Origin: Nymphaea colorata
Lineage: Eukaryota; Streptophyta; Magnoliopsida; Nymphaeales; Nymphaeaceae
Assembly: GCF_008831285.2 (NCBI RefSeq)
Contig: NC_045146.1
Location: 11,857,289 to 11,921,288, forward strand
Length of the DNA: 64,000 nt
Direction of reading: 5' to 3'
Below the pieces are notes generated by a model. That model saw only the letters and a list, made by a program, of their open reading frames with translations. It ran no database searches and was not told the DNA's origin. How positions within the stretch are numbered: position 1 is the stretch's first letter; each line of letters begins with the position of its first letter. Shown one piece after another: positions 36,548 to 49,896 of the stretch. A program made the translations under genes and the position numbers.

Positions 36548-37090
36548 CATTTTCTTCTCTTGCCTGCAATATGTGTCCAGAAGCCCCTCCTTGAATTTCA
36601 AAGAGCGAAGCTGAAGTTTGAGGCAGAATTGCAGCAGGAAGCAGAAAATGGGGATTTCACCTACAGCATTGTGAGGCCGACGGCTTTCTTCATGAGTTTA
36701 GGTGGGCAGGTTGAGTTGGTAAAGGATGGGAAGCCATATGTAATGTTCGGAGATGGCAAACTATGCACCTGTAAACCCATCAGCGAAGAGGATTTGGCCT
36801 CTTTCATTGCTGACTGCATCTCTTGTGAAGATAAAATTAACAAGATTCTCCCAATTGGTGGACCAGGAAAGGCATTAACACCACTTGAGCAGGGAGAATT
36901 GTTGTTCAAACTTTTGGGCAAGGAACCCAAGTTTCTGAAAGTTCCAATAGGAATGATGGACTTTGTAATCGGCATTCTTGATTTTTTGGTTAAATTCTTC
37001 TTTTCTCTGGGAGATGCTGCAGAATTTAGAAAAATTGGAAGGTATTATGCTGCAGAAAGTATGTTGGTGCTTAACCCAGAAGATGAATGA
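36548..37090 (+). pseudogene. DVR: Captured fragment of divinyl chlorophyllide a 8-vinyl reductase
   Basis: An open frame of about 180 codons matching the middle and C-terminal half of plant DVR (PCB2), the NADPH-dependent enzyme reducing the 8-vinyl group in chlorophyll synthesis. Signatures: [58 protein letters not shown]. The N-terminal transit peptide and NAD(P)-binding part are absent. Homology starts in frame near 36548 (HFLLLPA) and the frame stops after LNPEDE, where the full enzyme continues for roughly 40 more residues. It lies wholly inside the TIR-bounded element, so it is best read as transduplicated sequence, not a working reductase. The frame is otherwise uninterrupted, suggesting a recent capture. 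Confidence 0.88.
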
Positions 37091-37303
37091 ATAAGCAGGA
37101 TGTTTGGGTTTCAAATTTTTTCATAAAAAATTTTTCTTGTCTATCAAACTATGCATTTTTTACCCATCAAAAAAATTCCAGGCTATCAAACATGACCCTG
37201 AAACAAGAAAAAGGAAAATTTACCCCCTTTTCAATTTACCGTGGAGATTTTTTCTTGAAAAAATTCTCCTTCAAAAAAATCCAGGCCATCAAACGTGGCC
37301 TAA

Positions 37304-38754
37304 GGAAAAAGAGAAGAGGATCAACTTTCACGTCAGCTCGGCCTATTACTGCCAAATACCTTGAAACGAATGCACAAACAAGGAAGATTAAGTTGGCTTT
37401 CAATTGCAGTAAACAATGTCCACCCATCATATTAATAAGACATTAATGTTGCTACGTATAAGCAAGAATATTTCGTTTTTCGATGGCCTCCACCAATTAT
37501 ATTGCCATTAATGGTTGCTAGATGAGACCAATTAGGGAAGCATATGGATATTCGTCTCCAAATACGATTCAACACATGACAAGGTCAACCTTAGATGTAA
37601 TTGGGTCAATATATCACTTTTATGGATCCTACTTTTAATCCATTTTATCCAATCTGGGAAAGATATTTGAACAAGTACTAATTGGATTCAGATTTGGCAT
37701 GCACCTTGATTCCAAATTTCAATCCTAATCCGATGACATATAAATGTCGGACCTTATGCTAGTCAAATCCATAGCCATTTTTAGACTAAGGATCCAAAAC
37801 CAAGTTTGACTAAATATCTTGTTTTTAAAATCAGGGGGAGGGGAAGAGAGAGAGAAAACACTACTTCATCCCCACATCTAATTAGGTTTATAAATGGGCG
37901 ACAGCGGTGGATAAAGAGTGAAGTGGGGTTGGAAAAGTTTGAGGCACATTGTTGTTTGAACATTTAAATCATTTTAATGCAGGCATATAACAGAAAGGTT
38001 GATTTAGTTTCTTTAGAAAAACTTATATTGGTTTTATAATAAACTTGGAAGGTATATGCTTCCATGAGCATGACATATGTAAATTGAGGATTAGATATTC
38101 GATGTGATCAATGAAATTAAGCAACGACGAAAGACATTTTTAAGATAATGATGTTGTCATATGGAAGAGGTTCTCTTAAAGGTGGTTTGGGTATCATTAA
38201 CTCTTTTTAAATATTTGTACTTCCAGTGAATGCATCTGGCGCAGGTTCTTGACACCAATATTTACAACTAGTATATTTTGCCTCGAAAACCATTATAATA
38301 TATAATACCGCTAGCAACCTCATTCTTTCTCTCTCCCCCAAAAAGGGCAATTCTTTTTTTTCTTTACTGAGTCAAAGTCAGCTGGATGACTTTATAGAAA
38401 GAGGATATTGAGAGACAAGCCACTTTTTTATATATAGTCGAAAGTCGGATTAGGGACCTTGTAATCTAAAGCCAAAAAGGCTTTCTTGAGGCCTTCTCCT
38501 GCTGTCGAAAGAAAGAGTTGAACTTAGAAGTTTTCTTGACGGGGTCAATACCAGCAAGAACATCTGTTAACATGCAAACCAAAAAAACATCTTTGAACAA
38601 GGTTCTAGCATCATGCAAATGTGGCAGAAAAAGAAAAGCAAACAAACCAACCTGGCATCAAAATAACATAAGAAAGTGATGCAGGCAACTCTATTCAAGT
38701 TTCCTTTAACAAATTCTTTATGCAAAAAGAAAACGGTAAAACTATTTTTGAAAT
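37304..38754. other. Intergenic
   Basis: AT-rich sequence with no gene recognised. Confidence 0.5.
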
Positions 38755-39057
38755 TTACACTCCCTTTCTTCTTGTTCGTCTCTTACACATAGGATCCTCA
38801 AAAAGCTTCTTCTCTGTTGTCCTCAAAAGTTTTCTCGTTGCTTTGATCTCGTAACAAGGAACGCATACTCGAAGTATTGAACTTTGAGACTTCTGTGAAC
38901 ATCGACGCTTTAAGCCTACCACGTTAGCCAAGTGCGCGGCAAACCTTGGGGCCATCAAAGGTCGTCCCACCATAACTGTGATATTTAGTTCCCTGAACAT
39001 GCGGGTCAAATCAACCAGCAGATGGTATCGGAGCTTCACTGTACCACCCACGGCCAT
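38755..39057 (-). CDS. Unrecognised 100-residue basic ORF
   Basis: Begins MAVGGTVKLRYHLLVDLTR and ends in a basic tail (CKRRTRRKGV). Start is 75 bases from the start of the divergent DC1 gene. It is uninterrupted and rich in Arg/Lys, but I recognise no family and see no clear promoter of its own. It could be chance, or the last part of a divergent transcript. Confidence 0.25.
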   Translation of the reverse strand: MAVGGTVKLRYHLLVDLTRMFRELNITVMVGRPLMAPRFAAHLANVVGLKRRCSQKSQSSILRVCVPCYEIKATRKLLRTTEKKLFEDPMCKRRTRRKGV

Positions 39058-39132
39058 TACTGCTCAAACCATATAACTTCAGTACGTTAGAACGAGGGAG
39101 AGAGACACATAGAGAGGGAGAGAGAGAGAGAG

Positions 39133-40155
39133 ATGGGCAGGCTCCAAAAAGAAGAAGCAATGGTCCACCATTTCAGCCATGACCACCTTCTGCAACTCAT
39201 GCCCTTCACCCAATCCAGCCACGCCAACCTCCACACCCGCTGTTGCGGACCCCCTCCATCTTCTATCTGTGCCACCATGAACGACCCCATCTACGCATGC
39301 ACCCACTGCAACTTCTCAATCCACAAGTCATGCTCGAAGCTCCCTCGGCTCATCAAGCATCGCTTCCACCCTTCCCACGACCTCACCCTCCTCCCTCTCC
39401 CAGTATATCTCAACGGCTCCTTCTCCTGCGACGCCTGCTCCAACGACTCATCTTCCGCATTCTCCTACCACTGCTCCCACTGCGACTACGATCTCCACAC
39501 CCACTGCGCCTCCTTGCCGCTCACCGCCACCCATCCCTCCCACCCCCACACTCTCTCCCTCTCCTTCCTCTTCCCTCCCCCGGAGAAGGCCTTCACCTGT
39601 GGCGTCTGCCTTGCCAAGGGAGGCAGCGCCTGGCACTACGGCTGCTCGCCCTGCGGGTTCGCCGCCCATCTCCACTGCGCCCGAGCCGCACACCCCACCC
39701 CCACTGCCGTGAGTCCGTGCCCATCAACCGGCATACCGGTTCGTCCGCCACCTGCACCGGTCAGACCACCGAGCCAAGTTTCCAGGGGAACCGGACTCAC
39801 CGTGCATGGCCGGCCCATGGGCCAGCTCTCGAATCTGCCGATCGTGGGTTCGCTTGTGTCCAACCCGGCGGCATTGGCTTCGGTCGCTTCGATCGCGTGC
39901 TCGCTGGTGGGCATACCCCCCGTGTTCACTGGGCTCGCTGCCGCTGGTCTGGGTCGGATCGGGCGACCGAACAGGGGGCGACCGAACAGCCTTGCTTCTT
40001 CCGCTCAGGCCCTTGGTCTGGGAGGAGGTTCAGGCGGAGATGGTGGTTCCAGTGTGGGAGATGGTGGAGCAGGGTATGATTGTAATTTGAATAGTCAGAG
40101 TGACATTGCTTCTAGTGGCTTTGACTTTGGAGCCTTTGGTTTTGGTGGGTGTTAA
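39133..40155 (+). CDS. DC1-domain protein with Pro-rich linker and Gly-rich tail, intronless
   Basis: 340 residues in one exon. Three Cys/His-rich DC1 modules occupy about residues 13-68, 79-127 and 134-183, with patterns such as CTHCNFSIHKSC, CSHCDYDLHTHC and CSPCGFAAHLHC that bind zinc. A Pro-rich linker (about 195-215) follows, then a hydrophobic, Ala/Leu-rich stretch (about 237-272) that might associate with membranes, and a Gly/Ser-rich tail ending GAFGFGGC. The start is preceded by a GA-rich leader (about 39093-39132). It shares only the DC1 fold with the gene at 20147. Ligand and role unknown; the family is linked to stress and defence signalling. Confidence 0.88.
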   Translation: MGRLQKEEAMVHHFSHDHLLQLMPFTQSSHANLHTRCCGPPPSSICATMNDPIYACTHCNFSIHKSCSKLPRLIKHRFHPSHDLTLLPLPVYLNGSFSCDACSNDSSSAFSYHCSHCDYDLHTHCASLPLTATHPSHPHTLSLSFLFPPPEKAFTCGVCLAKGGSAWHYGCSPCGFAAHLHCARAAHPTPTAVSPCPSTGIPVRPPPAPVRPPSQVSRGTGLTVHGRPMGQLSNLPIVGSLVSNPAALASVASIACSLVGIPPVFTGLAAAGLGRIGRPNRGRPNSLASSAQALGLGGGSGGDGGSSVGDGGAGYDCNLNSQSDIASSGFDFGAFGFGGC

Positions 40156-40602
40156 CGGGTGAGATTGAAGGGTTGTTTTTTACGAGATCAACGTCTTATG
40201 AACCTGAGGTGATGCTCCTGATTGCTGAGAAAAATGCTTTTCTATGTTCTTGTTCTGGGAGGATCGTGGGGTGGGAGTCTCTTCCCAAGTGTCATCTATG
40301 TAACTTGTTAATATGCTTTGGATGAACAATAAGTTGTGAGTTATAAAAAGACTGCTGGGCAAAAATCCTGAAAACATCAATAGATAGATTCTCTAAGGAG
40401 CTTAGTGCACCTGATTAAGATGCAATTTAGGGTGTTCAAGTTGAAGGAGCTCAAGTGATTCGACGAGGGCAGGGCTCTTGGCGCAATATCTTACTCGTTT
40501 ACTCTTAACAAACCGAAAAGATAGATACAAACAACATATATTTCACAAGCAGGACGATTCCTATTGTCTAGCAAGAACATTCTTGAGAATTGTTTTCACG
40601 TA
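40156..40602. other. 3' flank of the DC1 gene
   Basis: Likely 3' UTR and intergenic DNA. No gene seen. Confidence 0.45.
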
Positions 40603-40988
40603 GGGAGCGTTTGATGGTTTTGAATCAATGATTGTAGAATTAAAATTTTAGAAACAAAATTCCACCTCAAAAAGGAAAATTTCAATTTTAGTTTTCCTTT
40701 GTGTTTGATAAACCGGAATTTTGATTCTATTATTAAAAATGACGTGTTATTAAAATTCGATGAATTGAAACCATCCTAACATATGCTCTAAAGAGAGATG
40801 AAAAAATTCTAAAATTTTGGAATCATAATTCCACCCTCTAAAGTAGAATCACAATTTCAAAATTTTGCTTCAAGAATGCACCTATAATTCCAAATCAAAA
40901 TTCTTTGTTTTATAACGTAATTCTCATTTATAAAAAATGAGAACTTTAATTTTAGATTTCTACAATCCCAACCTCATCAAACATCCTT
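40603..40988. mobile_element. MITE, Harbinger-like
   Basis: An AT-rich element of about 385 bases with imperfect inverted ends. The left end reads GGGAGCGTTTGATGG; the right end, reversed, reads AAAGGATGTTTGATGAGG. Both share GTTTGATG and a downstream GATTGTAGAA. The core resembles the termini of the larger element at 36084. Target duplication is unclear. No coding capacity. Confidence 0.6.
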
Positions 40989-41995
40989 TAGATTCAAAAC
41001 AAAACATTTTAATAATGGTACGGAGCAGTGACTGTATCCCAGACACCAAAGCCGTGGTGGATCATAATCCTTATGCTCACCTGAAATACATGACATTCTC
41101 TAATGCCTTTAGCTACACAGGAGCCTTCCCATTCACATGAAAGTTGTTCTGAGTTTAATCTTTCTCTTCAACTAATGAGCCTATGGTAGGTTGAGGGTTT
41201 GGAGAAACTAGCAAAAGTTGCGCCCGTATTTGCCATATCCTTTGGAAACAATGCTTTCTAAGATTAGATGCTTGCTGCAACTAAACGAGATAACCATGTC
41301 ATGGTGAAAAGGCAAGCGCGGAAGAAATTCGCCGCTACACACAAAGGCTTGAGCTTAGTCGCCGTACCAACATGCCACTGTAAAACACGGTTATTCAGGC
41401 CAGTAGTCATTCTCGTATTACTAGGACAGAAAACTTATCCATCAGAGATACAAACTGCAATGCCAGTCGTTCATGTTCCAATAAATTCTGTTTCAAGGTG
41501 AAACGAATTTAACCTAAATGTATGAAACATTTGAGCTTGTGTTTGTGTAATACGTATTGAACGTTAATTAGAAATAGGACAAACCCAAAAATAGAGTAAA
41601 AAACACTCTGCTTTAAGCATTCAATCCTCCAGTGGTAATTAAACCCTCTAAATTCTCACCATCCATGCAATGCTTCTGAGACCATACTCAGGAAACTGTG
41701 CTCCGAATACCAATATATTCATTTATTTTTTTGGTGCTTTTGATTGAAATAAACTGAATACAAATAACTAGACCATATTATCCAAACCAGAAACAACTTA
41801 AGACGCCTCCCCAGAAGTATCCAGTTTATGCAATTCCTTCGACTCATTGAAAGGCAAAACAGAAGAAAAAGAAAAAATTGGCCACATTTTCCATTGGGAC
41901 ATCCATACAACATATTATCCATGACCAGAAATGGAAAAGCGAAAACCAATCAGCAAATTCATCTAGTAGTAACCTCCCATTCTTGTTTGCAGCAA
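40989..41995. other. Intergenic and actin 3' flank
   Basis: No gene recognised. The right part includes the 3' UTR of the minus-strand actin gene. Confidence 0.45.
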
Positions 41996-44161
<2,166 letters not shown>

Positions 44162-45755
44162 CTTCACACTCTAATTGCCTGCTCAGAAAACATAAACATG
44201 GTGACCAAAATTCAAAACTTCTCCACTCTAAATATTGGCACAAAGCAAGCAAACAAAGAAAAACAACTTAGGATCATCAAACTGTCCCAGCAAGAAAGGA
44301 AGAAACACACAGAAAGGAAATTTTGATAAAATGATCCAGGCTACTACTAGAACGAACAAATCCGTCACTCTGTAGTTTCCAAAACCATACCGTAGAAAGT
44401 CATTTAAACATATTGATCGAGAAATCTTGACTGCTTCCAGAAACGAAAATCTTTTAATATTTAAGGTAGATTTTTAGGTAATCTAAACGTGAAACATTGG
44501 TAAGGCTCGTATCCGTTTTACGCAAAATATACACTCAGGAATCGAACAACCACGGGTCGCCAAATTTCACCGCATATACACATTAATAACTGCCAATCTG
44601 TCTACATTTATGCACAATAAAGAGGCCCGTTGGTGAAAATAAGATTGCTTTCGATGGCTAATTGTATCAGATTCTTGACCAACTACCATCGTGCTAATAA
44701 TCCTTGAAGATAACCCCTTCCCATCAACTAAACTAAATGCACGCAGTAGATCAAATAAGAAATCGGAATCACGTGACAAAACCCTAAGAATGGTTTCATC
44801 CAGGATCTGATGCGTCTATCCATGATGGACGCGACCGATCCCGTAAAAACTTCTTATCGAGCTCATCACCTGAAATATGTCCTGAAGGCTGGGCGTAAAT
44901 CAAACAGGGAGATCAGAACAGTTGCTCGAGGAGGCCATTGACGGGACTTGAAACCTATTGGCCTGTAAAATTTTCTCTAAAAAGACTATGATCTTCCAAG
45001 ACAGTAGCTCTGGAAAATCTGACCAGAGAAAACTTGTCGGGATTCGGTGTATTCGTCACCAGGCAACGATGGACGACAGTTACTCGAACTGAATATACGC
45101 AACGGCGTTTCTGAATCAGAAAATCTAAAATACCAGAAAGACCATCTAGAATATTTCATTTATCAAGATAAACAGCTGGGAACACTTTCAAATTTTCCAG
45201 AAGACGTCACCTTTACTTAAGAGACAAAGCAGAATTTGATTTGATCCTAAACAAACAAAAAGATGATGGGAAAAAATAACATAATTTAAATATCCCTCTC
45301 CATATCAATCATAAAAGCATCGTAATGAAGACAAGAAACAAAAATTCTTTCTTAGAAACCCGCAGTTTGCAAATCAATGGACGATGCTCTGATCTATCGA
45401 AACGTTTCCCCAGGAGTCCGCCGCGAAACCATTCAAATGCATAAATATTCGGAGAAGCCCGATCAAGATCAACCTGTGGTATTGATCATCGATCCCCATT
45501 CCCTTCCGATCCTTCAATTCGACCACCACCCAGAAAGAAAAGCAAGCCCGACCCACGCTCTTCTCAAAAAAAAAAAAAAAGGAAAAACAAACGACAACAG
45601 ACGGAGGAGAAAACCAAGAAGGCCAAACGCAGAGAGATCGAGAAATCACCTTCCGAGAAGACCCAAAAAATCCTCTTCCTTCTTCCTTCGCTCTACGATC
45701 TTGCCGAGAGAGAAAGAGAAAGAGGGAGAGAGCGAGAGACGAGCAGACGCACAGC
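44162..45755 (-). other. Actin 5' UTR with leader intron
   Basis: An acceptor at 44179-44180 (GAGCAG) leaves 17 bases of leader before the ATG. A donor (GGAAG then GTGATTTC) after 45650 gives an intron of about 1.47 kb. The upstream leader, about 45650-45755, is CT-rich on the sense strand, as in other plant actins. The promoter lies to the right. No gene is nested in the intron as far as I can see. Confidence 0.65.
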
Positions 45756-45780
45756 CGAGCACTCCCCCCCCGCCCAACCG

Positions 45781-45786
45781 TTTAAA
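45781..45786 (-). promoter_or_regulatory. Possible TATA-like element of actin
   Basis: TTTAAA just upstream of the CT-rich leader, in a suitable place for a core promoter. Only position supports it. Confidence 0.35.
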
Positions 45787-48700
45787 TGAGAACCACAACG
45801 AAAGTGAAGACCCCGAAAAACTCTCCCCCACAAAAACGCCCAACCAACGACTCTCAACCGTCCATCCCTCTCCCTTCCGAATCCCCGTCGTCGCACCTGC
45901 AACGTGGCGGCCATCGGGAGCCACGTATTTCGCACGGCGTGGGGGCGAGGGCGATGCCAGCTCGAGTGGCGCCCCCCGGTTGTTGGGTTGCTCTCTCTCT
46001 CTCTCTGGCGGGGAAGGGAAGGGAAAGGAAAGAGAGAGGGATCACCGCACCTTTCCAACGGTGCGGATGATGTCACGTGCAGGCAGAGAGGGTGGCACGT
46101 GAGAAAGAAGGTCCAGATTGGTTGCCTCGACAACCAATCAATATCATGGCTGTTCCCTCTCCACACGAACCGGTCAATCCAACCCTTCTTCTTTCTCTTT
46201 CTCACCCGAGAACGCTGCTTCATCCTCTCTGACTCGTCGCCACGTTCTCCCCTATTTTTTTTTTCTATATTTTATTACATTGTTTTCCAAATTTTTAAAA
46301 AATAGAAAAAAAAAAAAAAAAAAGAACTCAAACCCATATAGATTTAGTTCCATTTGACCCGCTTTTAAGTCAGTGGTTCATTTGGTTCTGGATCCAGGGT
46401 CCGAATCGTTTGCTTCCTTCCTTTCGTTTTTATGAATTTTATATAGTATGATCTGTTTTGAGTATCGGGTCCCGCAGAAATTAAAGGTTTGCATGTTAAG
46501 CTAGCAGAGAGAGAGTAGCTGCCACGACATGTGGATGTGGGGAGGGGCCTAACTGGATATGGGCTCTTCTATCATGCCCCCACCCCCATTTTTCTGCTGC
46601 TAAAGTTTTTGCTTCCCCTTTCCTGGACCGAGGTCCAAGCAGTTTGGACCCACCATGTATGTGGGCGCCATGAAGATCCAAAACCCTTGTCACGCATCCA
46701 TCGGCTTTATATGACTACCAACTTGAACTTGGATCGCTTTGTCGAAGAAAGTAACATTCAGTTGTTGATTTGGATCTGGATCAGGTACGCAGTCTCGCTC
46801 TAGACACTCGGACCAACTCCAAGATCTGATGAAGACTCGTAAACATGTAAAATGGAAGGCCCTATGCTACTCTGAGTTTGGTTCAGAAAACCGGGTGCAA
46901 GTCCAGTTCTGACTAGATGTGAGCTCTGATTATGTATGACTTGAGGAAGGGAAGGCTGCTCGATCCAACTAAAACCAGAGGTATAAGGCAAATTTTTGCA
47001 AATTTGATCTATTTTGATAACTTTTATGTTCTTGTTCTTTCGTATATTTTGTGTTCTTGTTCTATGCAGTTAGATTTATCAAAGGCGGAGTGATACAATT
47101 CCAATATGCGCATGAATAACCTATGAACGTTTTTTCCTACATCTCGAATGAGTCGACAAATCTAAGTTTATCGTTTGCATGTGGTCGAAATACAAAGCTG
47201 AATGATAAGGTCAGGGTAGCACAAGCTACGGTCATCGGTTCTCCCAACTAATCTGTCAAAGAATTTATTTCTTTTTGGCTTTTTCTTTAGTTTTTTCTGT
47301 AAAAAAATACGTCCCTGCCCCATTTTTATTGTGACTAATAAATAACATTCCATATTTTTTGCCCAGAAGCAGCTAAGGTTGAACATGAAAATTAACTTTA
47401 TTTTCTTTATATTACAAGGTATAAACATGTGATCTCAAATTTACCAAAGCAAGTTATTTGTGGCCCAGAGCTGTTATTTGTGGCCCAGGCAAGTGAAGCT
47501 TCTCTGATCTCAGAGTTCACTGATATGGGTCATTATTGGATGGTTAGCTGGATTGGGTACAGGCCAATTCATTTTTCATGAAAACTAGACCCATTTGGTT
47601 CCTAAAGTTCTCCACCTTTCAGTCTTTCTCTATGACATGAACCCTTCTTTTGTGGTATGGGAAAAATTCATAGTCTGCAGCCTTTTTTTTTTTTTTTTTT
47701 TTGCAGTACTCCTCTCTTTTTTTATAAATATATCTATGGTGTTGGTTGTTGCATGTGGGTTCATACAAAAAGTGTCTTTACAATGTGAGATCCTTTATGG
47801 TGAATGATGCTCTTCCAAGAAGGCAAGTCTTCGTGCAATTATACAACTCTGTTTGATTGATAGGTGTTGCAATAAGAAATTTGATTTGGACAAGCATGTT
47901 GGGCCACTTTAAAACAGAGAACCAGGACACCTTCAAATTAAAATAATGCTTTTCTGCTGATCAATTACATCAAGCTCAGGCCACTTGCATGGATATTTAT
48001 GGTGTATAATTAGGGTCGCAAATAGGTAAGATCTGGCAAGAAAGTTTTTGTCATTTTTGATATACTGGATCTGTGAAATACAGTTCAATTTCTCGTGAAT
48101 TCAATTCAGTGGCCGATTTTTCTTCCTCTAACTGGAGGTCCTCTACGTTTTGTGGTAAGGAAAATACTTCAAACTTGCAAGGTCTCGTAACCTTAATAAC
48201 ACATAAGAAATTTCCATATCATGTCAACTTAGTTTCATTTATTTTAGTGACAATATGCCAATCTTAGGCCCTTCTTGAAACCAATTGTCTATGTCAAACC
48301 ATTCTTTCAAGTATATTTGAATGCCAGTGGCCAGATGCTGCATCCAGTTTTGCATTTTTAAGGCCTATCATGATATTGTTGGTCATTGCTGTTCGATGCA
48401 ATACAACAGCATCAAGCACAACTGGTTATGTATAAAGTAATTGAAAACAGGACTGACTGTTTAGGCTCATCAATTTCATGCATGTACATTAGACAAAACT
48501 GCAGTACCGAAATGTACAATCATGCGGGCATAAAACCATATATTAGCTTTAGTGAACCGGTTAAGCTCTCTCCAAGTTTGATGATAAGGATGACATGTGA
48601 TCAAGAATCTGACTTATTCTTTTGTCAAACACTCCCACTATCACTACGGTATTACAATGAGACCAAGGACATTCAATTATCAATCATTGAGGGGTTCCAT

Positions 48701-49896
48701 TGTTCCTGCTCACATATTCAAGGGTCAGATGCGACTCCAACACCACTTTAAATTCACCTTTCAGGCAAACTGCATATTCGAAACCTTGGAAACAAGACCC
48801 TCCTCACCTCCCAAATCCATGAGTCGCTACGAAGTGGACGTATTCCTGACTTCATATCAATGGATTCCTCTTGCCAGCTTTCGAACAAGGGACTTGAGAT
48901 CCCTATTGAAGTCCACGCGTCTGAGATCTCAAATCGCCTCAGACCCAGGCATACAAACACGATCTCAAATCTCAAATGGAGGCACGCAAGCACAGCCTAG
49001 AGGTCTTAAACTCAGCTAATTGGGTGGACGAAAATCCAACTTTTTCACTTCAAGTAACTAGATTTTAAGAATTCAACACCTCTATTTTACTCATTATGTG
49101 TTCAACAGTGAGCATTGGTAACGTGCATAGGAAATGGATAAAAAGAGTTGCTTGACTTGTGCCAAACAGTATCAGTCAGAGCACACACACACACCATATA
49201 GACACAAAACCGGTCATATCTATGTATTGTATTCTATATTATATGGGTGTTCAAATGTAATACCGAGTGAGGCCTAGGACAGAGTTAAATGGGAGTCTTC
49301 GGCCAAAAAGTAGGCCCGCAGCATACAAGTTTTTGTAATGTAACCACGGCAATTATTAACTCACCAATAGGAGAATTGCAACCACGGATTTATTAACATT
49401 AAGCACCTCAATGTTGCAGATGTCAAAAATAAAGACAAAAAGTGCAAAAATTTCAGAGGCTACAAGCATTTCAAAGGGTACAGCACTTCTCACCTCACCA
49501 GTGAGTCCAAGAATTTCAGATCTGACACCACGCTTGACAGCTTAGCTTAAAAGAGCTGGAAGTGCATCAACCCATCATAAAGAAATCCAAGACGTCAAAA
49601 GAAAGTCCTCAGAAACTGTGGACGTGCACAATCATAGACTCATGGTGCAATGCCAAATCTTTTTACAGAAATTAAGTATTCTTTTCTACTTATATGCACC
49701 CCAAAATTTGGAATCCCTTGGGAACCTGGATCATAATGCAACTAAGAGCAACACTCAGCATTCGTCTGCAAGGCGAAAGGCCAAGCTGTCAAAGAGCTTC
49801 ATCAGCACCCAGCGAATAATTTCAAAGCAGTGACTATATAATCAGCTCCCAGCAGCCTCCCAATTGACTAGCATATTTGGCATAATTTCAGGGAGA
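45787..49896. other. Intergenic: actin upstream and eIF2A 3' flank
   Basis: No supported gene over about 4.1 kb. GC-richer near the actin promoter (45800-46100), AT-rich beyond, with an A run near 46304-46323 and a T run near 47682-47702. ORFs of 120-240 codons at 45377-46102 and 48386-49019 overlap each other in several frames and show no protein features. Confidence 0.5.

Larger units (their letters stand above)
36081..37303. mobile_element. Pack-type PIF/Harbinger element carrying a DVR fragment
   Basis: The ends are inverted: GGCCACGTTTGATGGCC at 36084-36100 and its exact reverse complement at 37284-37300. Both are flanked by the direct repeat TAA (36081-36083 and 37301-37303), the three-base target typical of PIF/Harbinger elements. 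Inside are a 20-base perfect palindrome (36209-36228), a strong hairpin (about 36229-36262), a GC-rich segment of unknown origin (about 36280-36545) and a DVR gene fragment. Further terminus-like copies lie at about 36165-36181, 37143-37151 and 37183-37194, suggesting nested or duplicated ends. No transposase is encoded, so it would be non-autonomous. Confidence 0.85.

Noticed and set aside
36548-37090. Functional DVR gene
   Set aside because: Missing the N-terminal half and the last part of the enzyme, and enclosed within transposon ends.
39243-40079. 278-codon ORF
   Set aside because: Second-frame shadow of the DC1 gene at 39133; lacks the Cys/His pattern and is only Leu/Arg/Pro-rich.
45377-46102. 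241-codon plus-strand ORF over the actin promoter
   Set aside because: Low-complexity, contains a poly-Lys run from an A tract, and overlaps the actin leader and promoter.
48386-49019. ORFs of 121 and 140 codons
   Set aside because: They overlap in different frames with no recognisable features; treated as chance.
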